This document shows, in pieces, positions 25,119-34,584 of a DNA stretch of 64,000 nucleotides. The translations under genes and the position numbers were made by a program. Below the pieces are notes generated by a model, which worked only from the letters and a program-made list of their open reading frames with translations, did not search any database and was not told the DNA's origin. This stretch comes from Neoroseomonas lacus (lineage in GTDB: Bacteria; Pseudomonadota; Alphaproteobacteria; Acetobacterales; Acetobacteraceae), in assembly GCF_014644535.1 (NCBI RefSeq), contig NZ_BMKW01000001.1, positions 248,001 to 312,000 on the forward strand, given 5' to 3'. Every line of letters begins with the position of its first letter. The stretch's first letter is position 1.

Positions 25119-25214
25119 ATGCCCGAACCGATCAATGCCTATGGCGTGATGCCCGCGATCATCGCGCGCATCGGCTTCTTCCTCGGCTGCATGGCGCTGG
25201 CGGTGGCGGCCTGA
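25119..25214 (+). CDS. Small hydrophobic peptide, 31 residues
   Basis: An ATG follows GCGGAGG at 8 bases and opens a 31-codon frame. The peptide begins MPEPINAYGVMPAIIA and continues RIGFFLGCMALAVAA, giving one hydrophobic helix from residue ~11 to the end and one Cys. It looks like a single-span membrane peptide. Support comes from the dedicated promoter, palindromic operator, leader hairpin and strong ribosome site just upstream. No family is recognised. It ends 80 bases before xth, so it may lead an operon with it. Confidence 0.55.
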   Translation: MPEPINAYGVMPAIIARIGFFLGCMALAVAA

Positions 25215-25294
25215 CGGCCCCCGCCTGATCGACGTGCCTTGACCGCGGCTTCGGCGGAAGGGGTATGGTGCCCCTCCCCTGCATCGAAGCCGGC

Positions 25295-26062
25295 ATGAAA
25301 CTCGCGACCTTCAACGTCAATTCGATCCGCCAGCGGGCGGGCCATGTCGCGCGCTTCCTCGACCGCGTGAAACCCGAGATCCTGTTCCTCCAGGAGACCC
25401 GCTGCACCGCCGAACAGGTACCGGCCGGCGAGTTTGAAGCCCTCGGCTACACTGCCCATGCGGTCGGCCAATCAGGCGGGCGCAACGGCGTGGCGGTGAT
25501 CGCCAACATCCCCTTCGAGGTGGTCGCCGAGGTCCTGCCCGGCGATGCCGAGGACAGCCAGGCCCGCTACATCGAAATCCGCGCCGGGGGGCTCAACGCC
25601 GCCGGCATCTACCTGCCCAACGGCAATTCCGGCGGCGAGGCCGGCTTCGCCTACAAGATCGGCTGGATGGAACGGCTGCGCGCGGTCGCCGCCGAACGGC
25701 TCGACACCTTCACCCCCTTCGCGATGCTCGGCGACTTCAACGTCTGCCCGACGCCGGCCGACCTCGCCCCCGGCGCTCTGCCGCCGACCGATGCGCTGGT
25801 GCGGCCCGAATCGCGCGCCCAGTTCCGCGCCCTGCTGCATCTCGGCCTGACCGACGCGCTGCGCGCGCTGCACCCGGCGGAGACACTGTTCACCTACTGG
25901 GACTACGGCGCCGCCTTCGAGACCAATCGCGGCCTGCGCATCGACCATGTGCTGCTCAGCCCCGACCTGGCGGAGCGGCTCGAAGCCTGCGAGGTCGACA
26001 CCATGCCGCGCAGCGAGACGCAGCCTTCCGACCACACGCCGGTGATCGCGACGCTGCGCTGA
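25295..26062 (+). CDS. xth: Exodeoxyribonuclease III / AP endonuclease
   Basis: A 255-residue Mg-dependent enzyme that cuts at abasic sites and trims damaged 3' ends in base excision repair. It shows MKLATFNVNSIRQR, the catalytic Glu in LFLQETRC, IYLPNGN, LGDFNVCPTPAD with catalytic Asp and Asn, LRIDHVLLS, and SDHTPVIATL with the catalytic His. The ATG at 25295 begins the conserved start. Confidence 0.95.
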   Translation: MKLATFNVNSIRQRAGHVARFLDRVKPEILFLQETRCTAEQVPAGEFEALGYTAHAVGQSGGRNGVAVIANIPFEVVAEVLPGDAEDSQARYIEIRAGGLNAAGIYLPNGNSGGEAGFAYKIGWMERLRAVAAERLDTFTPFAMLGDFNVCPTPADLAPGALPPTDALVRPESRAQFRALLHLGLTDALRALHPAETLFTYWDYGAAFETNRGLRIDHVLLSPDLAERLEACEVDTMPRSETQPSDHTPVIATLR

Positions 26063-26069
26063 ACCCGTC

Positions 26070-26417
26070 TCACCAGCGCCGGTAATACCCGCCCGGCCGA
26101 CCCCAATAGCCGCGGGGGCGGCCGTAATAGCCCGGCCCCCAATAGCCGCGCCCCCAGCCCAGCCCGATCCCGATGCCAACCGACGGCGCCACCACCATGG
26201 GCGACGGCTGCGGCGCCGGCACGACATAGACCGGCGCCCCGGGGTAATAGCCATAGGAGGGTGGCGAATAGAGCACCGGTGGACCGGGCGGCGACGCATA
26301 CGTCACGGCCGGCTGCGCTACCGGTGGTGGCCCCCAGGTGCCATCGGGGTACTGCACGCAGCCGGCAAGGGCGACGGGCAGCAGAACGGCCAAGGTCGGC
26401 CAAAGCTTACGCATCAA
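26070..26417 (-). CDS. Small Gly/Tyr/Pro-rich lipoprotein
   Basis: A 115-residue predicted lipoprotein. The signal sequence MMRKLWPTLAVLLPVALAGC ends in the lipobox LAGC. The mature part is Pro/Tyr/Ser-rich, then a Gly/Trp/Tyr/Arg-rich C-terminal run (GYWGPGYYGRPRGYWGRPG). The function is unknown; such tails occur in surface-exposed or aggregation-prone small lipoproteins. It is convergent with xth and sits 36 bases downstream of a second, similar lipoprotein gene. Confidence 0.75.
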   Translation of the reverse strand: MMRKLWPTLAVLLPVALAGCVQYPDGTWGPPPVAQPAVTYASPPGPPVLYSPPSYGYYPGAPVYVVPAPQPSPMVVAPSVGIGIGLGWGRGYWGPGYYGRPRGYWGRPGGYYRRW

Positions 26418-26453
26418 CTCATCCTTCCGCGCCGGACGGCCCGGATGGCCGCC

Positions 26454-26684
26454 TCAGACCCAGCGCCAATGACCTCCCCAGCACCGGCCATAGGCATCAC
26501 AGCGTCGCGGCACCCACACCCGGCGACGCGGCGCAGGTTCAACATACACCGGCGGTGGCGGTCCGGGGGCGGCATAGACGACCCGCGGCGGTGGTGGCGG
26601 CGGTCCGGCCACCGGATAGGCAACGCAACCGGCCAGGCCGATTCCGGCCAATAGGGGCAGCAGCAGGCGGGACGTCATCATCAC
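26454..26684 (-). CDS. Small Pro-rich lipoprotein
   Basis: A 76-residue predicted lipoprotein with signal MMMTSRLLLPLLAGIGLAGC and lipobox LAGC. The mature part has poly-Pro, PVYVEPAPRRRVWVPRR and a short CDAYGRCWGGHW end with two cysteines that may pair. The function is unknown. It forms a tandem pair with the following lipoprotein gene, with a shared layout but little identity. Confidence 0.72.
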   Translation of the reverse strand: MMMTSRLLLPLLAGIGLAGCVAYPVAGPPPPPPRVVYAAPGPPPPVYVEPAPRRRVWVPRRCDAYGRCWGGHWRWV

Positions 26685-26779
26685 GGTCTCCCGTATGGGG
26701 GCGGCGGTTGATGCCGCAGCCCCTCAACGCACGGGTTAAGTGGCGCGTTGCCTGTGGCGACGCGATGGCACCACGATGG

Positions 26780-28498
26780 CTATTGGTCGGCGTAACAATG
26801 CGTCTCGGCGGCGCCACCGGGGTTGGTGACAGCACCGAGATAGGCCGGCCCCACAAGCTGCGCATATTTCCACAGCGCGCCGGCATTGTAGTCATGCGCG
26901 CGAGGCTTCCAGGCAGCGCGGCGGCGGGCGATCTCCTCGTCAGGCACCAGCATGTCGATGGTGCCCTTTTCGGCATCGATGACCAGCCTGTCGCCGTTCT
27001 GCAGCAACGCGATCGGCCCACCGACCGCCGCTTCCGGCCCGACATGGCCGATGCAGAAGCCGCGCGTGGCACCCGAGAACCGCCCATCGGTGATCAGCGC
27101 CACCTTGTCGCCCATCCCCTGGCCGTAGATCGCCGAGGTGGTGGACAGCATCTCCCGCATGCCCGGCCCGCCCTTGGGGCCCTCATAGCGGACGATGATG
27201 ACGTCACCCGCCTTGTAGGCGCGGGCGTCGACCGCGGCGAAGGCGTCCTCCTCGCAATCGAAGCATAGCGCGGTGCCTTCGAAGCGCAGGTTATGCATGC
27301 CGGCGATCTTCACGATGGCGCCTTCCGGGGCGAGATTGCCATGCAGCGCGACGACACCGCCGATCGGGCTGATCGGGTTGCTCGTCGGATGCACCACATC
27401 CTGGTCCTTGGGGATGATGACCTCGCGGTGGTTCTCCGCCAGCGTCTTGCCCGTGACCGTCAGGCAATCGCCTTTCACATAGCCGCCATCGAGCAGGGCC
27501 TTAATGATGACCGGCACGCCACCGATGCGGAACACATCCGCCGCGACGTATTTCCCGCCCGGCTTGAGGTCGGCGATATGCGGCGTCTTGCGCATGATCT
27601 CGGCGACATCCTGCAAGGTGAAGCGGATGCCGGCCTCATGCGCCATCGCCGGCAGGTGCAGCGCCGCGTTGGTGGAACCGCCGGTCGCCCCGACAATCGC
27701 CGCCGCATTATGCAGCGCGTCGAGCGTGACGATGTCGCGCGGGCGCAGGTTGCGGCGGATCAGCTCGACCACCGCCTTGCCGGACGCCACGGCGTAGTCG
27801 TCGCGCGTCACATCCGGCGCCGGCGCGCCGGCGGAAAACGGCAGCGCGAGGCCGATCATCTCCGACACGCAGGCCATGGTGTTGGCGGTGAACTGGCCGC
27901 CGCAGGCGCCCGCCCCGGGGCACGCATGGCGTTCCAGCTCGTCCAGTTCCTCATCCGACATGTTCCCCGCGGCGTGCTGGCCGACCGCCTCGAACACATC
28001 GAGCACCGTCACGTCATGGTCGTGGTGCCGGCCCGGCATGATCGACCCGCCATACATAAACACGCTCGGCACGTTCAGCCGCAGCATGGACATCATCACG
28101 CCCGGCAGCGACTTGTCGCAGCCGGCGATGCCGACCAGCGCGTCGTAGCAATGCCCGCGCATCGTCAGTTCAATGGAATCGGCGATCGCCTCGCGGGATG
28201 CGAGGGACGACTTCATCGACTGGTGCCCCATGGCGATGCCATCGGTCACCGTGATGGTAGTGAATTCGCGCGGCGTCGCCCCCGCCGCCTTCACGCCGAC
28301 CTTTGCCGCCTGCGCCTGGCGCGACAGCGCGATGTTGCACGGCGCGGCCTCGTTCCAGCAGGAGGCGACGCCGACCAGCGGCTGTTCGATCTCCTCCTTG
28401 GTCAGCCCCATCGCGTAATAATAGGAACGGTGCGGCGCGCGCTCCGGCCCCATGGTGGTGTGGCGGCTCGGCAGGCGGGACTTGTCCCAGGCGGTCAT
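26780..28498 (-). CDS. ilvD: Dihydroxy-acid dehydratase
   Basis: IlvD catalyses the third step of valine, leucine and isoleucine synthesis (also feeding pantothenate), using a cytoplasmic Fe-S cluster. The 572-residue protein has the cluster cysteines in contexts [25 protein letters not shown] and [16 protein letters not shown]. It ends with [28 protein letters not shown], the second family signature. The ATG at 28498 with AGGAAA at 8 bases is chosen; the upstream GTG would place the ribosome site inside the gene. Confidence 0.97.
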   Translation of the reverse strand: MTAWDKSRLPSRHTTMGPERAPHRSYYYAMGLTKEEIEQPLVGVASCWNEAAPCNIALSRQAQAAKVGVKAAGATPREFTTITVTDGIAMGHQSMKSSLASREAIADSIELTMRGHCYDALVGIAGCDKSLPGVMMSMLRLNVPSVFMYGGSIMPGRHHDHDVTVLDVFEAVGQHAAGNMSDEELDELERHACPGAGACGGQFTANTMACVSEMIGLALPFSAGAPAPDVTRDDYAVASGKAVVELIRRNLRPRDIVTLDALHNAAAIVGATGGSTNAALHLPAMAHEAGIRFTLQDVAEIMRKTPHIADLKPGGKYVAADVFRIGGVPVIIKALLDGGYVKGDCLTVTGKTLAENHREVIIPKDQDVVHPTSNPISPIGGVVALHGNLAPEGAIVKIAGMHNLRFEGTALCFDCEEDAFAAVDARAYKAGDVIIVRYEGPKGGPGMREMLSTTSAIYGQGMGDKVALITDGRFSGATRGFCIGHVGPEAAVGGPIALLQNGDRLVIDAEKGTIDMLVPDEEIARRRAAWKPRAHDYNAGALWKYAQLVGPAYLGAVTNPGGAAETHCYADQ

Positions 28499-28576
28499 GG
28501 ACGATTTCCTCACGCGGGGGTCGGGGGCCGGTCGCGGGCCGGCTTCCCCCCTATCGAAGGCCGATCGCGCGGCGCG

Positions 28577-29578
28577 TCAAGCGGCGATGCCCACCATCGC
28601 CTGAGCCTTCGCGAGGATTTCGAAGGATCGCAGCCGTGCGCCATGGTCGTGGATCTGCGCGGTGACCATCAGCTCATCCGCCCCGGTCCGCGCGGCGATC
28701 TCGGCGATGCCCTGCCGCACCGTCTCGCGCGTGCCCACCACCGAGCAGGACAAGGCATTGTCGAGCATAGCCCGCGCATAGCGGTCGAGTTGTCCGTCGA
28801 ACCCCTCGACCGGCGCCGGCAGCTTGCCCGGCCGGCCGCTGCGCAGGTTCACGAAGGCCTGTTGCAGGGAGGAAAACAGGAAGCGCGCCTCATCCTCCGT
28901 CTCCGCCGCGAAGACGTTGACGCCGACCATGACATGTGGCGCGGCGAGCCGTTCGGAGGGCCGGAACCGCTCGCGATACACCGCGATGGCATCCATCATC
29001 TGCGCCGGCGCGAAATGCGAGGCGAAGGCATAGGGCAGCCCCAGATAGGCCGCGAGCTGCGCGCCGAAGGTGCTGGAACCGAGGATCCAGGCCTCGACCG
29101 CTTCGCCGGCACCGGGGACCGCACGCAAGGCCTGGCCGGGCTCGGCCGGGCGGAAATAGCTCAGCAACTCCACCACATCCTGCGGGAAGGCGTCCTCGCC
29201 GCTGGTGAGGTTGCGCCGCATCGCCCGCGCCGCCACTTGGTCCGTCCCCGGCGCGCGGCCGAGGCCGAGGTCGACCCGCCCCGGATACAGCGCCGCCAGT
29301 GTACCGAACTGCTCGGCGATGATCAGCGGCGCATGGTTGGGCAGCATTATGCCGCCCGCACCGATGCGGATGCGCTGCGTGCCCTCCGCCACATGCGCCA
29401 GCGCGACCGCGGTCGCCGCACTGGCGATGCCTGGCATGTTGTGGTGTTCGGCCATCCAGAAGCGCCGGTATCCCAGCGCATCGGCATGACGGGCGAGATC
29501 GCGCGAGTGTCGTAACGCTTGGCCGGCGTCACTGCCCTCGGGGATCGGGGAGAGGTCGAGAATGGAGAGCGGGATCAT
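28577..29578 (-). CDS. Luciferase-like (LLM class) flavin-dependent oxidoreductase
   Basis: A 333-residue (beta/alpha)8 protein of the bacterial luciferase-like monooxygenase family, closest in pattern to the YhbW/'MsnO8'-type group. It has [76 protein letters not shown] (seen in parts), and [16 protein letters not shown] near the C-terminus. It would use FMNH2 and oxygen on an unknown substrate. An ATG three codons further upstream is possible. It is unlinked in function to ilvD as far as can be seen. Confidence 0.9.
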   Translation of the reverse strand: MIPLSILDLSPIPEGSDAGQALRHSRDLARHADALGYRRFWMAEHHNMPGIASAATAVALAHVAEGTQRIRIGAGGIMLPNHAPLIIAEQFGTLAALYPGRVDLGLGRAPGTDQVAARAMRRNLTSGEDAFPQDVVELLSYFRPAEPGQALRAVPGAGEAVEAWILGSSTFGAQLAAYLGLPYAFASHFAPAQMMDAIAVYRERFRPSERLAAPHVMVGVNVFAAETEDEARFLFSSLQQAFVNLRSGRPGKLPAPVEGFDGQLDRYARAMLDNALSCSVVGTRETVRQGIAEIAARTGADELMVTAQIHDHGARLRSFEILAKAQAMVGIAA

Positions 29579-29619
29579 ACCGTGCATATGGGCGCACCCG
29601 CGCGGCCCGGAAGCCCGGA

Positions 29620-30420
29620 TCAGAGCCGCGAGATCAGCGCCATCGCCGCGGCAGGGTTGCGTTCCTTCTCGCCACTGATCACGAACAGGAACACATCACG
29701 CGGGGTCGGCGGACCTGGCTCCGCGACAGGCGCGGCCAAGCCGTCGAGCCCCTGCCCCGCCGCCAACCGTCTCGCCCGTGCCGCCCAGGCGTCGAGCGCC
29801 GCGGCATCATAGCCCTCCGGGTGGTCGGCCGTGGTGCCCATGATGCGCAGATAGGCGAAGGGCGCCGTCAGGTCGGTGAATTGCGGGTACTCCCCATCCG
29901 CCGCGGTGACGATCGCCACGCCGTGTCTGCGTGCAATGGCAACGAAGTCCGGGTGTCGGAAGCTTTCATGCCGCGCCTCGATGGCGTGGCGCAGCGTCAG
30001 CCCGTCCAGCGCCTTCGGCAGCAGGCCGAGAAACGCGTCGATATCGGCCGCGTCGAATTGCTTGGTCGCGGCAAGCTGCCAGTTGATCGGGCCAAGCTTC
30101 GCCTTCAACGCCGTAAGCCCGCTGGCGAAGAACTTCTCCAGCGACGGCCCCGCTTCGGCCAGCACGCGGCGGTTGGTGACAAAGCGCGACCCCTTCAGGG
30201 CGAAGACGAAGCCTTCGGGCGTCTCGTCATGCCAGCGGGCGAAACTATCCGGCGATTGCAGGCGATAGTACGTGCCGTTGACCTCGATGCCGGTCAGCTG
30301 CCGCCCGGCATGCGCCAGCTCGTCCTTGTGCGGCATCCCCTTCGGGTAGAACACGCCGCGCCAAGGCGGAAAGGTCCAGCCGCCAATGCCGACATGGATG
30401 CGTCCGGGGGTGGCAGGCAT
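29620..30420 (-). CDS. DUF72 family protein (YecE-like)
   Basis: A 266-residue TIM-barrel-like protein of unknown biochemical role. Typical features are [19 protein letters not shown] at the start, [54 protein letters not shown] and a late [12 protein letters not shown]. The C-terminus ends MALISRL. It is on the same strand as, but not clearly co-operonic with, the LLM oxidoreductase 41 bases downstream. Confidence 0.9.
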   Translation of the reverse strand: MPATPGRIHVGIGGWTFPPWRGVFYPKGMPHKDELAHAGRQLTGIEVNGTYYRLQSPDSFARWHDETPEGFVFALKGSRFVTNRRVLAEAGPSLEKFFASGLTALKAKLGPINWQLAATKQFDAADIDAFLGLLPKALDGLTLRHAIEARHESFRHPDFVAIARRHGVAIVTAADGEYPQFTDLTAPFAYLRIMGTTADHPEGYDAAALDAWAARARRLAAGQGLDGLAAPVAEPGPPTPRDVFLFVISGEKERNPAAAMALISRL

Positions 30421-30493
30421 GGTGCGATTTCTCCTGCGGCAAGCATGGACCGGACCGGGTCCGGCGCCACATCACCTTCGGCGGCGGGACGGC

Positions 30494-30667
30494 TCAACCG
30501 AGCGCGAGCGGGAATCCCACCGCCACGAAAATTCCCACCAGGCCCGCGACGGATTGTGCCACCACCCTGGACAGCCCCTGCCGCACCAACAGGTCACGAC
30601 CGCCAACCGTGACGAACACGACGACCGTAATCGCCACGAACAGGTTGATCGTGGCACCATCGAACAT
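30494..30667 (-). CDS. Small two-pass membrane protein downstream of valS
   Basis: A 57-residue frame starts six bases after the valS stop. It begins MFDGATINLFVAITVVVF, giving a first helix at residues ~7-22. A charged turn GGRDLLVRQG follows, then a second helix (VAGLVGIFVAVGFPLAL). A short hairpin of two membrane helices is a convincing protein, and its codon choice matches the neighbours. There is no obvious ribosome site, so coupling to valS is likely. I do not recognise a family. Confidence 0.6.
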   Translation of the reverse strand: MFDGATINLFVAITVVVFVTVGGRDLLVRQGLSRVVAQSVAGLVGIFVAVGFPLALG

Positions 30668-30673
30668 CGCCCG

Positions 30674-33379
30674 TCAGCCGGTGATGCGCGCGATGGCGGC
30701 CTGCAGCCGCGCCATCTCGGTCTGCGCGGCGGCCAGGCGGTCCCGGTTTTCCTGCACGATCTCCTCCGGCGCGCGGGAGATGAAGACCTCGCTGGACAGC
30801 TTCGCCTCAGCCTTCTGGGCCTCGCCGGCGACGCGCTTGAATTCCTTCTCCAGCCGCGGCGCGGCGGAGGCGAAGTCAAAATCGTCGCCGAATTGCAGGT
30901 CGAAGCGGTCGCCCGACACGGCGAATTCGGCACCCGACGACGTGCCCGTGCTGGCCGGCTCGACCGCCGACAAACCGCCCAGCCGTTGTAGAATATCATT
31001 GTGCCGCGTCAGCCGGTCACGCAGCCGCGCCTCCTCGGCCGGCGGCATATGCGCGGCCAGCCGGCCCTTGATCTTGTAGCCGATGTCGAAATCCGAGCGT
31101 ATCGACCGGATTTCCGACACCACGCCGACCACCCAGTCGAGTTCCGCCCTCGCCTCGACCACACCCTCGACCGACACGGCTTCCGGCCAAGCCTCGCGGA
31201 TCAGGCTGCCCTCGGCGCCATAGCCGAGCCGGTGCCACAACTCCTCGGTCAGGAACGGCATCACCGGGTGCAGCAGGCGCAGCACGGTCCCGAGCACATG
31301 CTGGGCAACGCCCTTCACCTCCTCCTTCTCCGCCCCATCCGGGCCGAGCAGCACCGGCTTGGCGAATTCCAGGAACCAGTCGCAGAAGGTGTTCCAGGTG
31401 AAGCGGTAGCAGGCGCCGGCATAGTCGTCGAAGCGGAAGGCTTCGAGCGACGCATTGGCTTCCGCCACCGCACTGTTCGCCGCGTCGAGAATCCAGCGCG
31501 ACAACGGCAGCGTGACCGCCGAGGCATCGAAATCGCTACGTGGCGCAATCCCGTTCATTTCGCAGAAGCGCGACGCGTTCCAGATCTTGGTGGCGAAGGC
31601 GCGATAGCCCTCGATGCGCTGCTTCGCCAGTTTGATGTCGCGCCCCGGCCCGGCCAGCGCGCACAGCGTGAAGCGCACCGCGTCGGCGCCATAGGCATCG
31701 ACCAATTCCAACGGGTCCATGACGTTGCCGCGCGACTTGGACATCTTCTGCCCCTTCTCATCGCGCACCAAGCCGTGGATGCACACCGTCTTGAACGGCG
31801 TCTCACCCATGAAATGGATGCCCATCATCATCATCCGGGCGACCCAGAAGAAGATGATGTCGAAGCCCGTCACCAGCACGTCGCCGGGGTAGTATTTCGC
31901 GAGTTCCGGCGTCTTCTCTGGCCAGCCGATGGTTGAGAACGGCCACAGCGCAGAACTGAACCAGGTGTCGAGCACGTCCTCGTCGCGAACCAGTTCCACA
32001 TCCCGGCCGAATTTTACCCGCGCGAGGTCAGCCGCCTCCGCTTCAGTGAAGGCGACGAACACCTCGCCATCCGGCGCGTACCAGGCCGGGATCTGATGCC
32101 CCCACCAGAGCTGGCGCGAGACGCACCAGGGCTGGATGTCGCGCATCCAGGCGAAAAAGGTGTTCTCCCACTGCTTGGGCGTGAACACGGTCTGGCCGGT
32201 CTCGACCGCCTTGATCGCCGGCGCGGCCAGCGTCTTGGCATCGACATACCATTGCATGGTCAGCCGCGGTTCGATCGGCACGCCCGAGCGGTCGCCATGC
32301 GGTACCGCATGGGTGTGCGGCTCGATCGCCTCGACGAGTTCCATCTCTTCCAGCCGCGCGACGATCGACTTGCGCGCCGCGAAACGGTCCTGCCCGGCCA
32401 GGCCACGCACGAAGTCGAGGTCGCTGACGCCATCGACAGCCGCGAAAGCGCCGGCGATCTCATCGAGGAACACGCGCCCCTCGGCATCGAGCACCGAGGG
32501 CATCGGCAGGTCGTGCCGCTTGCCGAGCTCGAAATCGTTGAAGTCATGCGCGGGGGTGATCTTCACCGCGCCGGAGCCCTTCTCCGGGTCGGAATACTCA
32601 TCCGCCACCACGGGAATGGAGCGGCCCACCAGCGGCAGAATCACCCGCTTGCCGACCAGTGAACGGAACCGCTCATCCTCCGGATGCACCGCCACCGCCG
32701 TATCGCCGAGCATCGTCTCCGGCCGCGTCGTCGCCACCACCAGGAAGCGCCCCGGCTCGCCCTCGATCGGGTAGCGCAGGTGCCACAGATGCCCCTTCAC
32801 TTCCTTGCTCTCGACCTCCAGGTCGGAAATCGCGGTCAGGAACTTCGGGTCCCAATTCACCAGCCGCTTGTCGCGGTACAGCAGGCCGTCCCGGTACAGC
32901 CGCACGAAAACCTCGCGCACCGCAACGGAAAGCCCCTCATCCATAGTGAAGCGTTCGCGCGGCCAATCGAGCGAGGCGCCCAGCCGGCGCAACTGTCGCG
33001 TGATGGTGCCGCCCGATTCCGCCTTCCATTCCCAGATGCGCTTGACGAAATTCTCGCGCCCCAAGCTGCGGCGATCGGCATTGCCTTCCTGCACCAGCAG
33101 GCGTTCGACCACCATCTGCGTTGCGATGCCGGCATGGTCGGTGCCCGGCTGCCACAGCGCGTCGCGCCCCTGCATACGCCGCCAGCGGATCAGGATGTCC
33201 TGCAGCGTATTGTCGAGCGCATGCCCGATATGAAGGCTGCCCGTGACATTGGGCGGCGGGATCATGATGGTGAAGGGCTTGGCCGGCGAAGCGGGGTTCG
33301 CCGAGAAGGCGCCAGCGCCCTCCCAGCCCTCATAGAGGCGCTGTTCGATGGCGGCGGGGTCGAAGGACTTGTCGAGCAT
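30674..33379 (-). CDS. valS: Valyl-tRNA synthetase
   Basis: A class I synthetase of 901 residues that charges tRNA-Val and edits mischarged Thr. It has the HIGH motif in PPPNVTGSLHIGHALDNT, a large CP1 editing insert with VATTRPETMLGDTAVAVHP, the KMSKS motif in GQKMSKSRGNVMDP, an anticodon-binding domain, and a C-terminal coiled coil (RLEKEFKRVAGEAQKAEAKL). The ATG at 33379 (MLDKSFDPAAIEQRLYEGWE) is the family start. It is divergent from the Bug receptor gene. Confidence 0.97.
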   Translation of the reverse strand: MLDKSFDPAAIEQRLYEGWEGAGAFSANPASPAKPFTIMIPPPNVTGSLHIGHALDNTLQDILIRWRRMQGRDALWQPGTDHAGIATQMVVERLLVQEGNADRRSLGRENFVKRIWEWKAESGGTITRQLRRLGASLDWPRERFTMDEGLSVAVREVFVRLYRDGLLYRDKRLVNWDPKFLTAISDLEVESKEVKGHLWHLRYPIEGEPGRFLVVATTRPETMLGDTAVAVHPEDERFRSLVGKRVILPLVGRSIPVVADEYSDPEKGSGAVKITPAHDFNDFELGKRHDLPMPSVLDAEGRVFLDEIAGAFAAVDGVSDLDFVRGLAGQDRFAARKSIVARLEEMELVEAIEPHTHAVPHGDRSGVPIEPRLTMQWYVDAKTLAAPAIKAVETGQTVFTPKQWENTFFAWMRDIQPWCVSRQLWWGHQIPAWYAPDGEVFVAFTEAEAADLARVKFGRDVELVRDEDVLDTWFSSALWPFSTIGWPEKTPELAKYYPGDVLVTGFDIIFFWVARMMMMGIHFMGETPFKTVCIHGLVRDEKGQKMSKSRGNVMDPLELVDAYGADAVRFTLCALAGPGRDIKLAKQRIEGYRAFATKIWNASRFCEMNGIAPRSDFDASAVTLPLSRWILDAANSAVAEANASLEAFRFDDYAGACYRFTWNTFCDWFLEFAKPVLLGPDGAEKEEVKGVAQHVLGTVLRLLHPVMPFLTEELWHRLGYGAEGSLIREAWPEAVSVEGVVEARAELDWVVGVVSEIRSIRSDFDIGYKIKGRLAAHMPPAEEARLRDRLTRHNDILQRLGGLSAVEPASTGTSSGAEFAVSGDRFDLQFGDDFDFASAAPRLEKEFKRVAGEAQKAEAKLSSEVFISRAPEEIVQENRDRLAAAQTEMARLQAAIARITG

Positions 33380-33485
33380 GGCGCATCCCTTCCCCGCCCG
33401 GCCGCCCCGCGTCAAGGGCTGCGCATGCGGGTTGGACGAGCGCCGGGCGCCGGGCTAATGCGCTGAAGCCTCCCGGGGACCGACC

Positions 33486-34454
33486 ATGAACACAAAGCGC
33501 CGCCCTCTGCTCGCCCTGCCCGCCGCCGCCCTGGCGCGGCCGTCCCTGGCCCAGGCGCCCTGGCCGAGCGGGCCGATACGCCTCATCGCTCCCTTCCCGC
33601 CCGGCGGATCGGTGGACACGCTGAGCCGCCTGCTGCAGCCCCACCTCTCGGCCGAGCTCGGCGTGCCGGTGGTGATCGAGAACCGCCCCGGCGCTTCCGG
33701 CGCCATCGGCACTGCCACGCTGGCCCGTTCACCGGCGGATGGACTGACCTGGGCGATGGTGTTCGACACCCATGCGGTGAACCCGGCACTGATCGCCAAT
33801 CCCGGCTACGACACGAAGCGGGACCTGACGACGGTGATGCTGGTCGGCACCTCCCCGATGCTGATCACCACCCATATCTCCCGCCCCTGGCGGAGCCTGC
33901 AGGAGGTCGTCGCCGCCGCCAAGGCGCGGCCCGACACGCTGACCTACGGATCGATCGGCAACGGCTCGCTGGCGCATCTGACCATGTCGCTGATGCAGAA
34001 GGCCGGCGGCTTCCAGGTGGTGCATGTCCCCTATCGCGGTGGCGGGCCGATGAGCGCGGCAGCCGCTGCCGGTGAACTCGACATGCCGATGGCGACCAAT
34101 GCCGGGCTCGGCGGCCAGGTGGGCCAGACGTTGCGCCCGCTGGCACAGACCGGGGCGCGGCGGTCGACCCTGTTCCCCGACCTGCCCACCGTCGTCGAAT
34201 CCGGCATTCCCGGCATCGATGCCCTGGCCTGGTGGGGCGTGATCGGCCGCGCCGGCGTGCCGGAGCCGGTGCTGCGCCGCTTCCATGTGGCGCTGGGCAA
34301 GGCGCTGGAGATGCCGGAGGTCCGCGCGCGGATCAGTGGCCCGCTCGGTATCGAAATCGTCGGCTCGACGCCCGAGGCCTTCGGCAGCTTCCTCGACACC
34401 CAGATGGAGACCTGGGGTCGAGTGGTGCGCGAGAACAACATCCGCTCGGAGTGA
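33486..34454 (+). CDS. Bug-family periplasmic substrate-binding protein (TTT type)
   Basis: A 322-residue extracytoplasmic receptor of the tripartite tricarboxylate transporter family. The signal peptide is residues 1-~23 (MNTKRRPLLALPAAALA ... LAQ). The mature part begins with the hallmark PIRLIAPFPPGGSVDTLSR, then LGVPVVIENRPGASGAIG, LTYGSIGNGSLAHLTM, and VHVPYRGGGPM. Ligands are usually carboxylates, but the specific one is unknown. No tctA/tctB membrane genes are present. It interrupts the conserved popZ-valS order and is transcribed opposite to both. Confidence 0.92.
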   Translation: MNTKRRPLLALPAAALARPSLAQAPWPSGPIRLIAPFPPGGSVDTLSRLLQPHLSAELGVPVVIENRPGASGAIGTATLARSPADGLTWAMVFDTHAVNPALIANPGYDTKRDLTTVMLVGTSPMLITTHISRPWRSLQEVVAAAKARPDTLTYGSIGNGSLAHLTMSLMQKAGGFQVVHVPYRGGGPMSAAAAAGELDMPMATNAGLGGQVGQTLRPLAQTGARRSTLFPDLPTVVESGIPGIDALAWWGVIGRAGVPEPVLRRFHVALGKALEMPEVRARISGPLGIEIVGSTPEAFGSFLDTQMETWGRVVRENNIRSE

Positions 34455-34584
34455 TGCCGGGCGGCCGTCGCGCCTGAGGGGCCGCCTGGAAAACCCGGCA
34501 CTACCCAGCCACCCAGGTCAGCATGCAGGAGGGGGCGGTCGATTGCGGGTCCGGACCGGCCTCGGAAACGCGACCAATGGACAC

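Noticed and set aside
27293-29515. 740-codon plus-strand frame across ilvD and the LLM oxidoreductase
   Set aside because: It spans two real minus-strand genes and their gap; the composition is that of an antisense shadow.
34459-34486. GGCGGCC/GGCCGCC inverted repeat after the Bug receptor gene
   Set aside because: Only 7 bp with a long loop and no U-tract; such repeats arise easily in GC-rich DNA, so I do not list it as a terminator.
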